This document shows positions 1 to 7,805 of a DNA stretch of 12,267 nucleotides, piece by piece (the stretch's first letter is position 1; every line of letters begins with the position of its first letter). Source of the DNA: Rhodanobacteraceae bacterium UBA703 (GTDB lineage: Bacteria; Pseudomonadota; Gammaproteobacteria; Xanthomonadales; Rhodanobacteraceae); contig DBMH01000358.1 of NCBI GenBank assembly GCA_002297645.1, forward strand, positions 1 to 12,267, written 5' to 3'. Made by a program: the position numbers and the translations under genes. The notes under the pieces were generated by a model. The model saw nothing but the letters and a program-made list of their open reading frames with translations. It made no database searches and was not told the DNA's origin.

Positions 1-1457
1 CAACGGCGTGCCCTGCAGCCACGCGCGGTCGCGGAAACCGGCGGAGACGGCGCGCTGCAGCGCGTCGATCGCGCCGGGCACGTCGCCGGACTCGCGGCGC
101 AGCAGCGCGACCTCGATCCAGCTGTCGGGCACGTCGTCCGCGCTTCGTCCGGCGAGATCCGCCGCGCGCCTCGCCGCCCAATCGTGTTCCGGCGGCGATG
201 CCGCGTACAGGCGCGACAAGGTCTGCGGCAGGCTCTGGTGCAGTCGCAGCGACGAGGCGTCGGCGAACGCCCGCGCCGCGGCCGCCCGGTCTCCGTGCAG
301 CAGGGCGAGTTCGCCGCCGAGCAACAGCAGGTCGGGATGGCGCGGCCGGCGCATCGCATCGGCGAGCGCGGCTTCGGCTTCGGTGTAACGACCCTGCGCG
401 AAGAGGAAACGCGGATAGGCCACGTTGCCGAACACGTTGTCCGGATACAGCCGGAACAGCTTCGCGTAGCGTTGCTCGGCTTCGGCGGTGAAGCCGAGCA
501 GTTCGAGATTGCGTGCGAACTGCAGGTCGAGGAAACGCAGCGCCGTTCCGCTCTTCGCGGCGACGGCATTGGCCTCGAGCGCATCCGCCAGGCGCCCGCG
601 GACGAGATAGAGGTTGGCGACCGAGGCGCGGCTGTCCGCACGGGACGGATCGAGCGCGACCGCCTTCTCGTACTCGCGGATCGCCGCGTCGACGTCGCCG
701 CGACAATCGAACGAGTAGGCCAGTGCGGAGTGCGCACCGGCATCGCCGGGCGCGCGCGCGATGACCGCTTCCGCGAGCGACTGCGCGTGCAGCGCGGCGT
801 CCGGCGTTCCGTTGTAGAGGCACAGGCGCGCGCTCAGCGCGCGACTCAGGCCGACGGCGGCGACGGCGTCGTCGCGATCCGCATCGAGCGCCTGTTCGAA
901 CAGCGCGATCGCACGCTCGTTGTTGTCCGCCTGGCCGATGCCGGCGTAGTAGCGGGCGCGTTGCAGCAGTTCCTCGCGGGCACTCGGCACGGCCGGCACC
1001 GGTGCGCGTGCGTGCAGCAGCCATGCTGCCGCCCCGGCGAGGGCGGCCAGTGCGAGCGCGCCGAAAGCCCACTGGCGCGAAGCGGATCCCGCGACCGGCG
1101 GTGACGCCCTGTCCTCGCTGGCGGGGCGGGGCAGGCTGCACAGCTGATAGCCACGGCCACGCACCGAGCGGACGTAGCGCGGATTGCGACCGTCGTCGCC
1201 GAGCGCCTGGCGCAGCAGCTTGACGCGCTGGGTGACGGTCTCCTCATTGACGATTGCCGGCGACCAGACTTGGTCGATCAGTTCGTCGAAGCCGACCACG
1301 CGATCGCCCTGCTCGAGCAGGTAGCGCAGCAGCTGAAAGCTGAGTCCGGCGACGTCGAGCGCCACGCCGTCGCGTGTCACGCGCTGGCGCGCGAGATCGA
1401 CGCGAAGGTCGTCGAAGGCATAGGCCGACGGCATGGCGGTGGTGCGGGAATCGCTCA
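1..1457 (-). CDS. CadC/ToxR-like winged-helix regulator with membrane segment and TPR domain (partial)
   Basis: Only the first 485 residues are visible; the C-terminus lies beyond the left edge. Residues 12-108 form an OmpR/PhoB-type winged helix: the helix region around NEETVTQRVKLLRQALGDD and the wing motif RYVRSVRGRGYQL are clear. Residues 130-150 (WAFGALALAALAGAAAWLLHA) are one hydrophobic membrane segment. From about residue 160 onward the protein is alanine/leucine-rich helical repeats typical of TPRs, such as ERAIALFEQALDADRDDAVA. This architecture is that of CadC/ToxR-like one-component regulators: the cytoplasmic N-terminus binds DNA and the periplasmic TPR part senses a partner or signal. 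It is divergent from the FAD oxidoreductase gene, so that gene is a natural candidate target (inference). Start chosen at ATG 1457; no strong ribosome site is visible and an in-frame ATG eight codons later (1433) is possible. The signal sensed is unknown. Confidence 0.9.
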
Positions 1458-1744
1458 TCGGGCCGCATCGTAGGCGAAGCCGCGACGGCCGTCGCTGGTT
1501 GCCGACGGTATCGGGACGCGCGGGATCCTCCGTCGGGCGCCCCGTTTTCCGCCCCCGGACATGGCGGCCGGTTCCTTCCTCCGGAAGCGCCGCGCGAGGG
1601 CACTGCGCAACGAGCGGGCGGGAGTATCCTGTTTGCGCGAACACCGCCGGAAAGCGGCACGACGGCGTCCTTCGCGGACGGATCCGCGCGTGGCGGCGGG
1701 CCGGAGTGGGGGCGGATCTTCCGACGAATCGACGGAGGCGCATC
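1458..1744. promoter_or_regulatory. Divergent intergenic region between the wHTH regulator and the FAD oxidoreductase
   Basis: This 287-bp gap separates two divergently transcribed genes and must hold both promoters. A TATCCT box on the plus strand at about 1627-1632 is a possible -10 element for the oxidoreductase, but no good -35 partner is visible. Open frames crossing the gap are GC-rich shadows without ribosome sites. No operator palindrome stands out. Confidence 0.4.
1734..1738 (+). promoter_or_regulatory. Ribosome binding site GGAGG fixing a GTG start
   Basis: GGAGG lies 6 bases before GTG 1745. It decides the start: the open frame extends far upstream to 1433, but only this GTG has a good Shine-Dalgarno sequence and directly precedes the FAD-binding motif. 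Confidence 0.75.
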
Positions 1745-2935
1745 GTGGCATACGAGTACGACCATCTGATCGTCGGTGCCGGCATGACCGCCGATGCAGC
1801 GGCGAAGGCGATCCGCGAACTCGATCGCACCGCGCGCGTCGGCCTGGTCGGTGACGAGCGGCACGCACCGTACGAGCGGCCGCCGCTGTCCAAGGGATTG
1901 TGGAAAGACGACAGGCCGATCGAATCGATCGATCTCGGCACGTCGGCGAGCGGTGCCGTGCTGCATCTCGGGCGTCGCGTCGTCGGCATCGATCGCGTCG
2001 CGCGCCGCGTGGTCGACGACCAGGGGGGCGTTTACGCTTACCGCCGGCTGCTGCTCGCGACCGGTGCTACACCGCGGCGCCTGCCGATCGAGGACGAGCG
2101 GGTAATCCATTTCCGCACGCTCGACGACTATCTCGCGTTGCGGCGCCGGGCGGTTCCCGGTGCCTCGGCCGCGGTGGTCGGTGGTGGCTTCATCGGCAGC
2201 GAGATCGCCGCTTCGCTGGCCGGCGCCGGTTGCCGGGTGACGATGCTGTTTCCCGGCGACGGCATCGGCGCCGGCCGCTTCCCGTACGGTCTCTCGGACT
2301 TCCTCGACGGCTACTACCGCGAGCGCGGCGTAACGTTGCGCGCCGGTACGCGCGTGGTCGGCGGACGTGGCGCGCGTGAAGGCGTCGAACTGGCGTTCTC
2401 CGACGGAACGGAAGCGAGGTTCGACGTCGTCGTCGCCGGTCTCGGCGTCGTGCCGAACACCGACCTCGCCGCGCAAGCGGGGCTGGCGGTGGATGACGGC
2501 ATCGTCGTCGACGCCCGGCTGCGCACCGCCGATCCGGACGTGTTCGCCGCTGGCGACGTCGCCCGCTTCCCCTGCGCGCCGCTTGGCATGCGCCTGCGTG
2601 TCGAGCACGAGAACGCCGCGATCGGCATGGGCCGTCACGCCGGCCGCGTGATGGCCGGAACGGACGAGGACTACACCACGCTGCCGTTCTTCTATTCCGA
2701 CCTGTTCGACCTCGGCTACGAAGCGGTCGGCCTGCTCGACGACCGTCTCGACGTGGTCGAGCAGTGGGTGCAGCCGTACCGCGAAGGCGTCGTCTACTAC
2801 CTCGACGACGGTCGCGTGCGCGGCGTCCTGCTGTGGAACGTCTGGGGCCAGGTCGAGGCCGCGCGCGACCTCGTCGCGGAGGCGGGGCCGCACGACGCCG
2901 ACAGCGTGCGCGGCCGCCTGCCGCGCCTCGCCTGA
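1745..2935 (+). CDS. Ferredoxin/rubredoxin-reductase-like FAD/NAD(P)-dependent oxidoreductase
   Basis: A 396-residue flavoprotein of the pyridine-nucleotide disulfide oxidoreductase superfamily, in the ferredoxin reductase (BenD/ThcD/AIF-like) branch. Seen motifs: N-terminal FAD-binding IVGAGMTADAAA (residues 9-19), the family signature YERPPLSKGLW (42-52), ATGATP (105-110), the NAD(P)H Rossmann motif VVGGGFIGSE (144-153), and the second FAD motif DVFAAGDVARFP (265-275). The C-terminal part (TLPFFYSDLFDLGYEAVG) matches the family's reductase C-terminal domain. Such enzymes pass electrons from NAD(P)H through FAD to a ferredoxin, rubredoxin or quinone-like acceptor in the cytoplasm. No ferredoxin or oxygenase gene is next to it, so the acceptor is unknown. 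In the first motif the third glycine is replaced by alanine (GAGMTA), which the family tolerates. Start GTG 1745 is chosen because of its ribosome site. Confidence 0.92.
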   Translation: MAYEYDHLIVGAGMTADAAAKAIRELDRTARVGLVGDERHAPYERPPLSKGLWKDDRPIESIDLGTSASGAVLHLGRRVVGIDRVARRVVDDQGGVYAYRRLLLATGATPRRLPIEDERVIHFRTLDDYLALRRRAVPGASAAVVGGGFIGSEIAASLAGAGCRVTMLFPGDGIGAGRFPYGLSDFLDGYYRERGVTLRAGTRVVGGRGAREGVELAFSDGTEARFDVVVAGLGVVPNTDLAAQAGLAVDDGIVVDARLRTADPDVFAAGDVARFPCAPLGMRLRVEHENAAIGMGRHAGRVMAGTDEDYTTLPFFYSDLFDLGYEAVGLLDDRLDVVEQWVQPYREGVVYYLDDGRVRGVLLWNVWGQVEAARDLVAEAGPHDADSVRGRLPRLA

Positions 2936-3054
2936 TCGCGCCCGTGGCGCCGCGACTCAGTGGCAGACCAGCACGGGGTGCTGCTGCCGGTCGTGACCTT
3001 CTGCGTCTCGCTGCCGGCGGCCCGACGCGCGGCGGCGGATCGGCGCGGCGTCGC
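2936..3054. other. Intergenic stretch after the oxidoreductase gene
   Basis: A small hairpin with arms CAGCAC/GTGCTG (2969-2974 and 2978-2983, loop GGG) lies 33 bases after the oxidoreductase stop. It has no T-run, so it is only a weak terminator candidate. Nothing else is seen before the TACAAT box. Confidence 0.3.
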
Positions 3055-3060
3055 TACAAT
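3055..3060 (+). promoter_or_regulatory. Candidate -10 box TACAAT for the DUF2975/HTH unit
   Basis: TACAAT sits 132 bases before the DUF2975 start codon and touches the tandem repeats that follow. It matches five of six bases of the sigma-70 -10 consensus. No good -35 element is visible 16-18 bases upstream in the very GC-rich sequence, so the call rests on the -10 box and position alone. Confidence 0.35.
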
Positions 3061-3135
3061 CGCGCTGTCGAACATCGTGCTGTCGAACATCGCGCTGTCG
3101 AAAATCGCACTATCGAAAACCGCGATTTCGAAGAA
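3061..3135 (+). repeat. Five tandem 15-bp repeats upstream of the DUF2975/HTH genes
   Basis: Five head-to-tail 15-bp units start at 3061, 3076, 3091, 3106 and 3121. The first two read CGCGCTGTCGAACAT and CGTGCTGTCGAACAT; later units drift (CGCGCTGTCGAAAAT, CGCACTATCGAAAAC, CGCGATTTCGAAGAA) but keep the TCGAA core. They lie between the TACAAT box and the DUF2975 gene, ending 57 bases before its ATG. Repeats of one and a half helical turns in a leader could be binding sites for the Cro/C1-type regulator encoded by the second gene of the unit (inference). They may equally be a neutral microsatellite-like expansion. Confidence 0.85.
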
Positions 3136-3192
3136 GAGTCGAGATGGATTCCGGTGCCGCCGCTTCGGCAATTCAATTCTCAGGACGCCGCA

Positions 3193-3747
3193 ATGACCGA
3201 TGCACCGATCCCCGTCGATCCCTCGCCGCGCGCGCCGAAACCGCGAACTCCGCGGATCCTGGCCGCCGTCTGCCTGGCCTTCGCGCTGCTGCTGCCGGCA
3301 TTGGTGGCTTTCGGGCTGTACGCGTCGCCGATCGAGACCCTGTTGGTGCAGCAGGGAGTGACCGACGCACCGACAGCGCTGCGGGCCTGGCAGCGCGTCG
3401 CGATCGTCGTGCTCGGCCTGCTGCCCGTCGCCTCGGTCGCCTTCGGCCTGTGGCAGGCCGCGCGTTGTTTCGCCGGCCTGTCCCGAGGAGAGCACTTCAG
3501 CGATAGCACGGCCGCGCGTCTGGAGGGCGTCGGCATCGGCATGGTGGCGGCCGGCCTTTCGGGCCTGCTGGCCGAGCCGCTCGCGGGACTCGTCGCGATC
3601 TGGCACGTCGCCGGAACCCATGCGTTGAAGCTGGACTTCGATGCCGGTGTCGGCCTGCCGCTGCTGTTCGGCGCCATCGTGTGGCAGATCGCCGGGCTGA
3701 TCCGCAAGGCGGCCGCGCTGGCGCGCGAAAACGCGCAATTCGCCTGA
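3193..3747 (+). CDS. DUF2975 family four-helix membrane protein
   Basis: 184 residues with four predicted membrane helices at about 22-44, 68-90, 111-137 and 152-172. The loop GEHFSDSTAARLEGVG (99-114) and the basic end RKAAALARENAQFA resemble DUF2975 proteins, which are nearly always followed by a small YozG-like HTH regulator, as here. The biochemical function of DUF2975 is unknown. Start at ATG 3193 has AGGA at 3182-3185 upstream. The same frame is open further upstream through the 15-bp repeats, but that stretch has no good start and an unlikely pentapeptide composition. The next gene begins 8 bases after the stop, so the two are probably co-transcribed. Confidence 0.8.
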   Translation: MTDAPIPVDPSPRAPKPRTPRILAAVCLAFALLLPALVAFGLYASPIETLLVQQGVTDAPTALRAWQRVAIVVLGLLPVASVAFGLWQAARCFAGLSRGEHFSDSTAARLEGVGIGMVAAGLSGLLAEPLAGLVAIWHVAGTHALKLDFDAGVGLPLLFGAIVWQIAGLIRKAAALARENAQFA

Positions 3748-3755
3748 GCCGACGC

Positions 3756-3980
3756 ATGCCGATCGTTGTCCGGCTCGATGTCGTCCTCGCCGAGCGCAAG
3801 GTCAAGTCGAAGGACCTCGCCGAGTGGGTCGGCATCACCGAGGCCAACCTGTCGTTGTTGAAGCAGGGCAAGGTCAAGGGGGTCCGCTTCGAGACCTTGC
3901 AGCGCATCTGCGCGTATCTCGACTGCCAGCCGGGCGATCTTCTCGTCTACGTACCGGAGCCGTCCGTGGACGACGTCTGA
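3756..3980 (+). CDS. YozG-like Cro/C1-type helix-turn-helix regulator
   Basis: 74 residues beginning MPIVVRLDVVLAERKVKSKD, which is the usual start of YozG-like small HTH proteins. The helix-turn-helix covers about residues 17-45 (KSKDLAEWVGITEANLSLLK), followed by RFETLQRICAYLDCQPGDLL, the conserved C-terminal helix and Cys-Gln-Pro-Gly-Asp motif of this group. It is a DNA-binding protein acting in the cytoplasm, and typical partner of a DUF2975 gene, which ends 8 bases before its start. It probably controls its own unit, perhaps through the 15-bp repeats upstream (inference). The start ATG 3756 has no strong ribosome site, consistent with translational coupling. It ends 10 bases from the end of convergent rsmE, leaving no room for a normal terminator. 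Confidence 0.9.
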   Translation: MPIVVRLDVVLAERKVKSKDLAEWVGITEANLSLLKQGKVKGVRFETLQRICAYLDCQPGDLLVYVPEPSVDDV

Positions 3981-3990
3981 CCCACCGCGT

Positions 3991-4725
3991 TCAGAGGTCG
4001 CCGTGGATCGCCTGCAGCGCGGCCAGCGCGGCGAGGCCGGCGGTTTCCGTGCGCAGGATGCGCGGGCCGAGGCGCAGGCCGCGGAAGCCGGCCTGGCCGA
4101 GCGTCGCGAGATCGTGTTCCGACAGCCCGCCTTCCGGGCCGACGACGAGCGTCGCGGACGCGCCGACGTCGAGTCCGCGTGCCCGGACATCGCCCTGGGG
4201 ATCGAGCGCGAGGCGCAGGCCGGCCTCGTCGCCGAGTCGCGCGGCCCAGTCGGCGAGCTTCATCGGTTCGGCGAGTTCGGGAAGACGATTGCGTCCGCAC
4301 TGTTCGCAGGCGGAGGCAATCACCGCCTCCCAGTGCGCCATGCGGCGCTCGGCGCGTTCCGCGTCGAGCTTCACCTCGGTACGGTCGGTGACCAGCGGCA
4401 CGATGCGTGCGACGCCGAGCTCGGTCGCCTTCTGCAGGATCCAGTCCATCTTCTCGCCGCGCGCGATGCCCTGGCCGAGCGTGATGCGCAGCGGGCTTTC
4501 GATGTCGGCGGACGGCGTCGCCTCGAGCACGCGCGCGGTGACCGAACGTTTCGCGAGCGAGGCCAGCTCGCCGGTGTACTCGTCGCCGTCGCCGTTGAAC
4601 AGGCGCAGCGGATGGCCGCGCTCCATGCGCAGCACGCGCGCGATGTGCTCGCCGGCCTGCACCGGCAGTTCGATCTCGAGACCGGGGCGCAGCGCTTGCG
4701 GCACGTAGATGCGAGGGATGCGCAT
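3991..4725 (-). CDS. rsmE: 16S rRNA (uracil-1498-N3)-methyltransferase
   Basis: 244 residues, the normal length for RsmE. It methylates N3 of U1498 in 16S rRNA of the 30S subunit using S-adenosylmethionine. Residues 1-74 are the PUA-like RNA-binding domain (MRIPRIYVP, HIARVLRMERG, FNGDGDEYTGE). The rest is the SPOUT methyltransferase domain with the family motifs EKMDWILQKATELGV (91-105), EQCGR (141-145), VGPEGGLSE (195-203) and RLGPRILRTETA (218-229), the last two forming the trefoil-knot SAM site. Start ATG 4725 is preferred over an upstream in-frame ATG (4797) because GGAGAT lies just before it and RsmE homologues begin with this M-R-I/H-P motif. No neighbour on this strand is close enough to form an obvious operon. 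Confidence 0.96.
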   Translation of the reverse strand: MRIPRIYVPQALRPGLEIELPVQAGEHIARVLRMERGHPLRLFNGDGDEYTGELASLAKRSVTARVLEATPSADIESPLRITLGQGIARGEKMDWILQKATELGVARIVPLVTDRTEVKLDAERAERRMAHWEAVIASACEQCGRNRLPELAEPMKLADWAARLGDEAGLRLALDPQGDVRARGLDVGASATLVVGPEGGLSEHDLATLGQAGFRGLRLGPRILRTETAGLAALAALQAIHGDL

Positions 4726-4729
4726 GGAA

Positions 4730-4735
4730 ATCTCC
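4730..4735 (-). promoter_or_regulatory. Ribosome binding site GGAGAT of rsmE
   Basis: On the minus strand GGAGAT is followed by TTCC and then ATG 4725. It excludes the longer reading of rsmE that would begin at 4797. Confidence 0.7.
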
Positions 4736-5053
4736 GTGACGCAGGGAAACGGGGATTGTGCGCACAAGGCCTGGCATGCGCCAGCGCGTGCGAGCATGGC
4801 GTCGCGGAATGCGCCGGGTTTCCCGATTGCTGCATGCCGTGCATGGCGCGCGGTGGATTTGCCACGTCGGAAGCGCTGGTGCTTCGGGGATCGTGCGGCG
4901 TGGAGCTCGCGATGTCGTCGGTGTCCGCAAGCCCAGAGGAGGAGCGGCGCGAGATCGTGCCCGTCCCGTCGTGGGGCGTCTTGTCTTTCATTTGTCGCGC
5001 GTCATCCGTGCCGATGCGGGGATCGCGCGCAGGCGGAGCTTCGTGTCGGCTGG

Positions 5054-5079
5054 CGATCGGAGCGCACGGCGTCCGATCG
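5054..5079. repeat. Perfect 8-bp inverted repeat downstream of the collagen-like gene
   Basis: Arms CGATCGGA (5054-5061) and TCCGATCG (5072-5079) enclose a 10-base loop. It lies 108 bases or more beyond the stop of the collagen-like gene on that gene's strand and may form part of its 3' end. There is no T-run. Confidence 0.5.
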
Positions 5080-5100
5080 CTCGTTCCCGATGCCTGACCC

Positions 5101-5137
5101 GAGCCACCGGGCGTCCGGCCTGGACGCTCGATGGCTC
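5101..5137 (-). terminator. Strong 16-bp hairpin, possible terminator of the collagen-like operon
   Basis: Outer arms GAGCCA/TGGCTC and inner arms GCGTCC/GGACGC enclose a 5-base loop; the 4-base segment between them (CCGG opposite TCGA) also pairs except for one mismatch and one wobble. The stem is about 16 bp. It sits 50 bases after the TAG of the collagen-like gene, the position expected for a terminator. No T-tract follows on the minus strand, so it may be a Rho-associated or mRNA-stabilising 3' hairpin instead. Confidence 0.5.
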
Positions 5138-5186
5138 CTCTGTTTCGCTCGATCCGATCGACGCCTCGGAGGAGCGAAGGTAGACC

Positions 5187-7805
5187 CTAGTCGATGAGGA
5201 ACGCCCAGGTCACCAGCGCGGCGTTCGGGCTGCCCGTGCCGACCGCCTGCAGGGAAACGGTGTCCCCCGCCGCCACGCTGAGCGTGAGCGCCGACGTGCA
5301 CGACTGCGCGGTATTGCTGATGGCGCAAGTGACGCTCGTGCTGGCTCCGTTGTGAAACACGTGGAACGTGTAGGTATGCCCGCTGCCGCTCGCGCCGGGA
5401 GCGGCGCTCAGGTGCACCTGCAATCCGCTGGCCGTACCCGCGACCGGCAAAGGTACCGCCACGTTGGCGTCGGTCGCGTCGAGGCTGCCGATTCCGACGT
5501 AGTGGGTGCCGTTGGCGCTGACGCTGTTGCCTCCCGAACTGCCGAAGAACAGGGATCCACCGGAGCCTGAGGGGCCGGTAGCGCCTGTCGCACCCGTCGC
5601 CCCGGCGGGGCCGGTCGGCCCCTGCGCACCTGTCGGCCCCTCTGCTCCGGTCGCACCTTGAGCACCGGCAGGACCTTGCGGACCGGTCGGCCCCTGCGGA
5701 CCCGTATCGCCATGAGTGCCGGCATTGCCCACGTCACCTTTGGGGCCGGTCGGCCCTTGCGCCCCCGTCGGGCCTTGGGCACCGGTTGCTCCCTGCAGTC
5801 CCGTATTGCCCGTGTCGCCCTTCGGGCCGGTCGCGCCCGGGACGCCCGGCGGGCCCTGAAGTCCCGTATTGCCGGTATCGCCCTTGGGGCCGGTCGCGCC
5901 GGGGGCACCGGCCACGCCTTGAGGGCCCGTGTCGCCGGTATCACCCTTCGGGCCGGTCGCACCCGGGGCGCCCGGCAGGCCCTGAAGACCCGTATTGCCG
6001 GTATCGCCCTTGGGGCCGGTGTCGCCTTTGGGGCCGGTCGCGCCCGGCGTGCCTGCCACGCCCTGGGGACCGATATCGCCGGTGTCACCTTTCGGTCCGG
6101 CCGTGCCCTGCGGACCGACGTCGCCGGTATCGCCCTTGGGACCGATCGCGCCCGGCGCGCCTGCCACGCCCTGAGGGCCGGTATCGCCAATATCGCCCTT
6201 GGGACCGGTGGCACCTGGCGTACCCGCCACACCCTGCGGGCCGGTATCGCCTTTGGGGCCCGTCGCGCCGGGCGTACCCGCGACGCCCTGCGGACCGGCA
6301 TCACCGGTGTCGCCTTTGGGACCGGTTGCGCCTGGTGTGCCTGCCCCGCCCTGCGGACCGGCATCACCGGTGTCACCCTTCGGACCGGTGGCACCCGGCG
6401 TACCTGCCACGCCCTGCGGACCGGCGTCGCCTGTATCGCCCTTTGGACCGGTGGCACCCGGCGTACCTGCCACACCCTGCGGGCCGGCATCGCCGGTGTC
6501 GCCTTTGGGACCGGTTGCGCCTGGTGTTCCTGCCACGCCCTGAGGACCGGTATCGCCGATATCGCCTTTGGGGCCCGTCGCGCCGGGCGTACCCGCGACG
6601 CCCTGCGGACCGGCATCACCGGTGTCACCCTTCGGGCCGGTGGCACCTGGTGTGCCTGCCACGCCCTGCGGACCGGCGTCGCCCGTATCGCCCTTTGGAC
6701 CGGTGGCACCCGGTGTACCTGCCACACCCTGCGGGCCGGCATCGCCGGTGTCGCCTTTGGGACCGGTCGCGCCTGGCGTACCTGCCACGCCCTGCGGGCC
6801 GGCATCGCCGATATCGCCTTTGGGGCCTGTCGCACCCGGCGTACCCGCTACGCCCTGAGGACCTGCGTCGCCGGTGTCGCCCTTGGGGCCGGTGGCACCT
6901 GGCGCGCCTGCCACGCCCTGCGGACCGGTATCGCCGGTGTCACCCTTCGGTCCGGCCGCACCTTGCGGGCCAGCGTCGCCAGTGTCGCCCTTGGGACCGG
7001 TTGCGCCTGGCGTACCCGCCACACCTTGCGGACCGGCATCACCGGTATCACCCTTCGGGCCCGTCAGGCCCTGAGGCCCCGTGGGACCCTGCGGACCCAT
7101 GTCGCCTGCATCGCCCTTGGGTCCCGTCAGGCCCTGAGGTCCCATATCACCGGCATCGCCCTTGGGCCCGGTTGCGCCCGCAACGCCTTGCGGACCGATA
7201 TCGCCTGCATCGCCCTTGAGGCCGGTCGGGCCCGTCGTGCCGGTGCCTCCCGTCGCGCCCGTGGGGCCGCTGACGCCGGTCGGGCCCTGGATGCCGGTTT
7301 GTCCTGTCGCACCGGTGGCGCCGGCTGCACCTGTCGCGCCGGTAGGGCCGGTAGGGCCGGCGAGGCCTTGTGCTCCCGTCGCACCGGCAGCTCCGGCCGG
7401 TCCGGTGGCACCCGTGGCTCCGCGCGAGCCGGTGAGCGCGTACTGTGCGACCGGGGAAGTGGATATCGGCTGCCTGGGCAAGGGGGAGCCGTTGACGCTG
7501 ACCTGCAGGTAGGTCTGATCGCCGGCGAAAGCCCCTGGGAATGCCAGCGAAATACTGAAGACGCCATCAATGACCGGGTAGGCCGGTTCGTGAATCGTCG
7601 AGCCGATCTGCGTGCCGCCGGTCGCCTGGTTCCACAACGAGAAAGACAGGTTGTAACTGCCGTTGACGGGCAGGCCGTTCTGTTCGAGTCGTCCCTGGTA
7701 GACGAAATCCGGAATCTGGTTGGCTTGCGGGTCGACCAGGTCGGCATGGGCCGCGCCGCTGGACAGGCTGAGCGCGATGGCGAGAAACAGGCTCTTGTGC
7801 GTCAT
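5187..7805 (-). CDS. Exported collagen-like protein with long Gly-X-Y domain
   Basis: 872 residues. Residues 1-21 are a signal peptide ending AAHA. Residues 22-125 form a domain with YQGRLEQNGLPVNGSYNLSF, GVFSISL and PRQPISTSPVAQYAL; similar modules are common at the N-terminus of secreted or tail-fibre-like bacterial proteins. Residues 126-746 are about 207 uninterrupted Gly-X-Y triplets, including GPKGD and GPQG runs, predicted to form a collagen-like triple helix. Residues 747-872 are a Ser/Gly/Val-rich, probably beta-sandwich end with two cysteines (VTCAIS, QSCTS), plausibly the trimerisation or binding head. ATG 7805 is preferred to ATG 7814: AAAGGA stands nine bases before the former and directly abuts the latter. 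The start overlaps the stop of the upstream small exported protein (ATGA), so the two are coupled. Role unknown; adhesion or surface coating is inference. No LPXTG, autotransporter or outer-membrane anchor is seen. Confidence 0.92.
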   Translation of the reverse strand: MTHKSLFLAIALSLSSGAAHADLVDPQANQIPDFVYQGRLEQNGLPVNGSYNLSFSLWNQATGGTQIGSTIHEPAYPVIDGVFSISLAFPGAFAGDQTYLQVSVNGSPLPRQPISTSPVAQYALTGSRGATGATGPAGAAGATGAQGLAGPTGPTGATGAAGATGATGQTGIQGPTGVSGPTGATGGTGTTGPTGLKGDAGDIGPQGVAGATGPKGDAGDMGPQGLTGPKGDAGDMGPQGPTGPQGLTGPKGDTGDAGPQGVAGTPGATGPKGDTGDAGPQGAAGPKGDTGDTGPQGVAGAPGATGPKGDTGDAGPQGVAGTPGATGPKGDIGDAGPQGVAGTPGATGPKGDTGDAGPQGVAGTPGATGPKGDTGDAGPQGVAGTPGATGPKGDTGDAGPQGVAGTPGATGPKGDIGDTGPQGVAGTPGATGPKGDTGDAGPQGVAGTPGATGPKGDTGDAGPQGVAGTPGATGPKGDTGDAGPQGGAGTPGATGPKGDTGDAGPQGVAGTPGATGPKGDTGPQGVAGTPGATGPKGDIGDTGPQGVAGAPGAIGPKGDTGDVGPQGTAGPKGDTGDIGPQGVAGTPGATGPKGDTGPKGDTGNTGLQGLPGAPGATGPKGDTGDTGPQGVAGAPGATGPKGDTGNTGLQGPPGVPGATGPKGDTGNTGLQGATGAQGPTGAQGPTGPKGDVGNAGTHGDTGPQGPTGPQGPAGAQGATGAEGPTGAQGPTGPAGATGATGATGPSGSGGSLFFGSSGGNSVSANGTHYVGIGSLDATDANVAVPLPVAGTASGLQVHLSAAPGASGSGHTYTFHVFHNGASTSVTCAISNTAQSCTSALTLSVAAGDTVSLQAVGTGSPNAALVTWAFLID
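5568..7430 (-). repeat. Gly-X-Y collagen-coding repeat region
   Basis: The whole 1.86-kb segment repeats with a 9-bp (three-codon) period, every third codon being glycine. This periodicity keeps several other frames on both strands open for hundreds of codons; those are artefacts of the repeat. Confidence 0.95.
6261..6953 (-). repeat. Eleven contiguous 63-bp tandem repeats inside the collagen-like gene
   Basis: Eleven back-to-back units of 63 bp (21 residues, seven triplets) occupy this segment exactly. Each begins GPKGD(T/I)GD(A/T)GPQG and ends AG(T/A)PGAT. Codons vary at silent positions between units, so the array is not freshly duplicated throughout. Related or shortened units continue on both sides: an 18-residue unit missing one triplet follows at the low-coordinate end, and 15- to 27-residue variants lie further out. 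Confidence 0.9.

Larger units (their letters stand above)
4736..5186. other. Gene-free region between rsmE and the collagen-like gene
   Basis: About 450 bases without a supportable gene. Near rsmE a CACAAT box on the minus strand (4755-4760) is a possible -10 element, with no good -35. The middle (4800-5040) shows no recognisable gene or repeat; frames crossing it have arginine- and serine-rich shadow composition. The right end holds two hairpins, listed separately, downstream of the collagen-like gene. Confidence 0.5.

Noticed and set aside
3061..3135. 15-bp repeats considered as replication-origin iterons
   Set aside because: No replication initiator gene, DnaA boxes or adjacent AT-rich melting region; context is a chromosomal regulator unit.
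2960..3196. A 78-codon frame (GTG start) encoding IALSN-type pentapeptides and ending ATGA on the DUF2975 start
   Set aside because: The pentapeptides come directly from the 15-bp tandem DNA repeats; there is no ribosome site, no recognisable domain, and the likely promoter box lies inside it.
4371..4991. 206-codon minus-strand frame overlapping rsmE and its upstream region
   Set aside because: Composition is arginine/serine-rich and it overlaps the well-supported rsmE in another frame.
5568..7430. Repeat array considered as a CRISPR
   Set aside because: Units are contiguous and coding, with no unique spacers between conserved repeats.
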